Source of the DNA: Fuscovulum ytuae
Lineage (GTDB): Bacteria > Pseudomonadota > Alphaproteobacteria > Rhodobacterales > Rhodobacteraceae
Direction of reading: 5' to 3'
Length of the DNA stretch: 64,000 nucleotides
Assembly (NCBI RefSeq): GCF_029953595.1
Contig: NZ_CP124535.1
Location: 806,001-870,000 of the forward strand
The notes under the pieces are model-generated. The model was not told where the DNA came from, did no database searches, and saw only the letters and a list, made by a program, of their open reading frames with translations. A program made the position numbers and the translations under genes. Positions 63,119 through 64,000 of this stretch are shown piece by piece. The first letter of the stretch is position 1, and each line of letters starts with the position of its first letter.

Positions 63119-64000
63119 ATGACAACGCATCGCCCCATCGCCGCCGCGGTCTGGATGACCGGCTCGATCTTTTCCTTCACCGCGATGGCCATCGCGGGGC
63201 GCGCGGTCTCGGGCCAGCATGATACCTTTGAAATCATGCTTTGGCGCTCCGTGGTGGGCTTTTGCCTTGTCCTTGCCATAGGGGCCGCGCTGGGCCGTCT
63301 GGCCGAAATCCGCCGCAACCGTTTGGGCGAACATCTGTTGCGCAATCTGGTGCATTTCACGGGGCAAAACCTGTGGTTCTGGGCGCTGACAATGATCCCG
63401 CTGGCGCAGGTTTTCGCGCTTGAGTTTACCTCGCCCATCTGGGTGATCCTGCTTTCGCCGCTTTTCTTGGGGGAAAAGCTGACCCGCGCCCGTCTCTTCG
63501 CCGCCGCCATGGGGTTCATCGGCATCCTGCTGGTCGCGCGCCCGGATTTCGCAGCCCTTGATCCTGGCGTTCTGGCGGCGGCAGGCAGCGCGCTCTGCTT
63601 TGCCGTGACGGGCATCCTGACGAAAAAACTGACCCAGCGCGAAAGCATCGTCTCCATCCTGTTCTGGCTGACGCTGATGCAAGGCATTTTCGGGCTTGGC
63701 ATGGCGGGCTTTGACGGGGTGATCCACCTTCCCACAGGCCAGACCCTGCCTTGGCTGATGCTCATCGGCTTTTGCGGTGTGTTGGCCCATCTTTGCCTGA
63801 CCACGGCGCTGTCCCTCGCCCCGGCCAGCTATGTGATCCCCATCGATTTCGCACGCCTTCCCGTGATCGCAGCCGTCGGGATACTGATCTATGCCGAACC
63901 GCTTGATCCTTACGTTCTTCTGGGCGCGGCCATTATCTTTCTGGGAAATTGGGCCAATATCCGCGCCGAAACGCGCAAGCGTGCAACAGTTGTGCAGGTC
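63119..64000 (+). CDS. DMT (EamA) family transporter, 3' end outside window
   Basis: 294 codons are open from the ATG at 63119 to the last base with no stop, so only the C-terminal end is missing. About ten transmembrane helices in two EamA repeats, with FTSPIWVILLSPLFLGEKLTRARL and YVIPIDFARLPVIAAVGILIYAEPLDPYVLLGAAIIFLGNW at the ends of the repeats. Drug/metabolite exporters of this type pump out amino acids, nucleosides or other small compounds; the substrate is not predictable. Confidence 0.9.
   Translation, partial: MTTHRPIAAAVWMTGSIFSFTAMAIAGRAVSGQHDTFEIMLWRSVVGFCLVLAIGAALGRLAEIRRNRLGEHLLRNLVHFTGQNLWFWALTMIPLAQVFALEFTSPIWVILLSPLFLGEKLTRARLFAAAMGFIGILLVARPDFAALDPGVLAAAGSALCFAVTGILTKKLTQRESIVSILFWLTLMQGIFGLGMAGFDGVIHLPTGQTLPWLMLIGFCGVLAHLCLTTALSLAPASYVIPIDFARLPVIAAVGILIYAEPLDPYVLLGAAIIFLGNWANIRAETRKRATVVQV

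Overview
The window reads as ordinary chromosomal backbone of a high-GC alphaproteobacterium of the family Rhodobacteraceae (Rhodobacter/Tabrizicola/Gemmobacter type). The main grounds are the nifR3(dusB)-ntrB-ntrC-ntrY-ntrX-trkA-trkH-hfq-hflX order, NtrC and NtrX proteins without a GAFTGA loop, a porphobilinogen synthase without the zinc cysteines, the sufB/C/D/S cluster with small membrane proteins inside it, DUF6456/DUF6477 genes, and several kinds of short palindromic intergenic repeat. I see no phage, transposase, integrase, plasmid function, toxin-antitoxin pair, CRISPR array or restriction system.

Layout. 1-6.0 kb: 3' part of sufB, then ybjQ, a small membrane protein, sufC, sufD, two Yip1-like membrane proteins and sufS (Fe-S cluster assembly). 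6.1-9.1 kb: tRNA-Arg(CCG), rpe, a FAD amine/amino-acid oxidase and a LuxR-type regulator. 9.5-11.2 kb: rpsB-tsf on the minus strand. 11.5-13.9 kb: pseudouridine catabolism (psuK, a DUF1349 gene, psuG). 13.9-19.5 kb: DUF502 protein, patatin, 3-hydroxybutyrate dehydrogenase, peptide-binding protein, entericidin-like lipoprotein, XRE-cupin regulator. 19.6-23.1 kb: acyl-CoA synthetase, DsbA-like oxidoreductase, drug exporter. 23.1-27.1 kb: mfd and a membrane protein. 27.3-31.7 kb: hemB, a SYLF lipoprotein, penicillin acylase. 31.9-35.3 kb: a hydratase/CoA-transferase pair and a divergent HxlR/quinone-reductase-like pair. 35.4-47.3 kb: the long minus-strand hflX-hfq-trkH-trkA-ntrX-ntrY-ntrC-ntrB-dusB block. 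47.5-49.6 kb: ispDF-pgpA-cinA. 49.7-54.8 kb: esterase, COQ10-like protein, hpt, diheme cytochrome c, outer-membrane barrel, lipA. 54.9-64 kb: DUF6456 and DUF6477 genes, a non-pyrrolysine MttB homologue, guaA, a monooxygenase, a sulfotransferase-like protein, an alcohol dehydrogenase and a DMT transporter cut by the window end.

How the genes work together. The clearest functional units are Fe-S assembly (suf), nitrogen control plus potassium uptake plus the RNA chaperone Hfq (the ntr block), pseudouridine breakdown, and isoprenoid/phospholipid synthesis (ispDF-pgpA). The least explained material is mostly non-coding: a structured guaA leader with competing pairings, a minus-strand small-RNA or attenuator candidate at about 16.57-16.65 kb, an array of hairpins with three-base loops at 18.77-18.91 kb, and a dispersed hairpin-plus-13-mer element seen twice between convergent genes with a third, diverged trace at the start of the guaA leader. 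I did not find a clearly new multi-gene system. Statements about families come from general knowledge; no database search was run.
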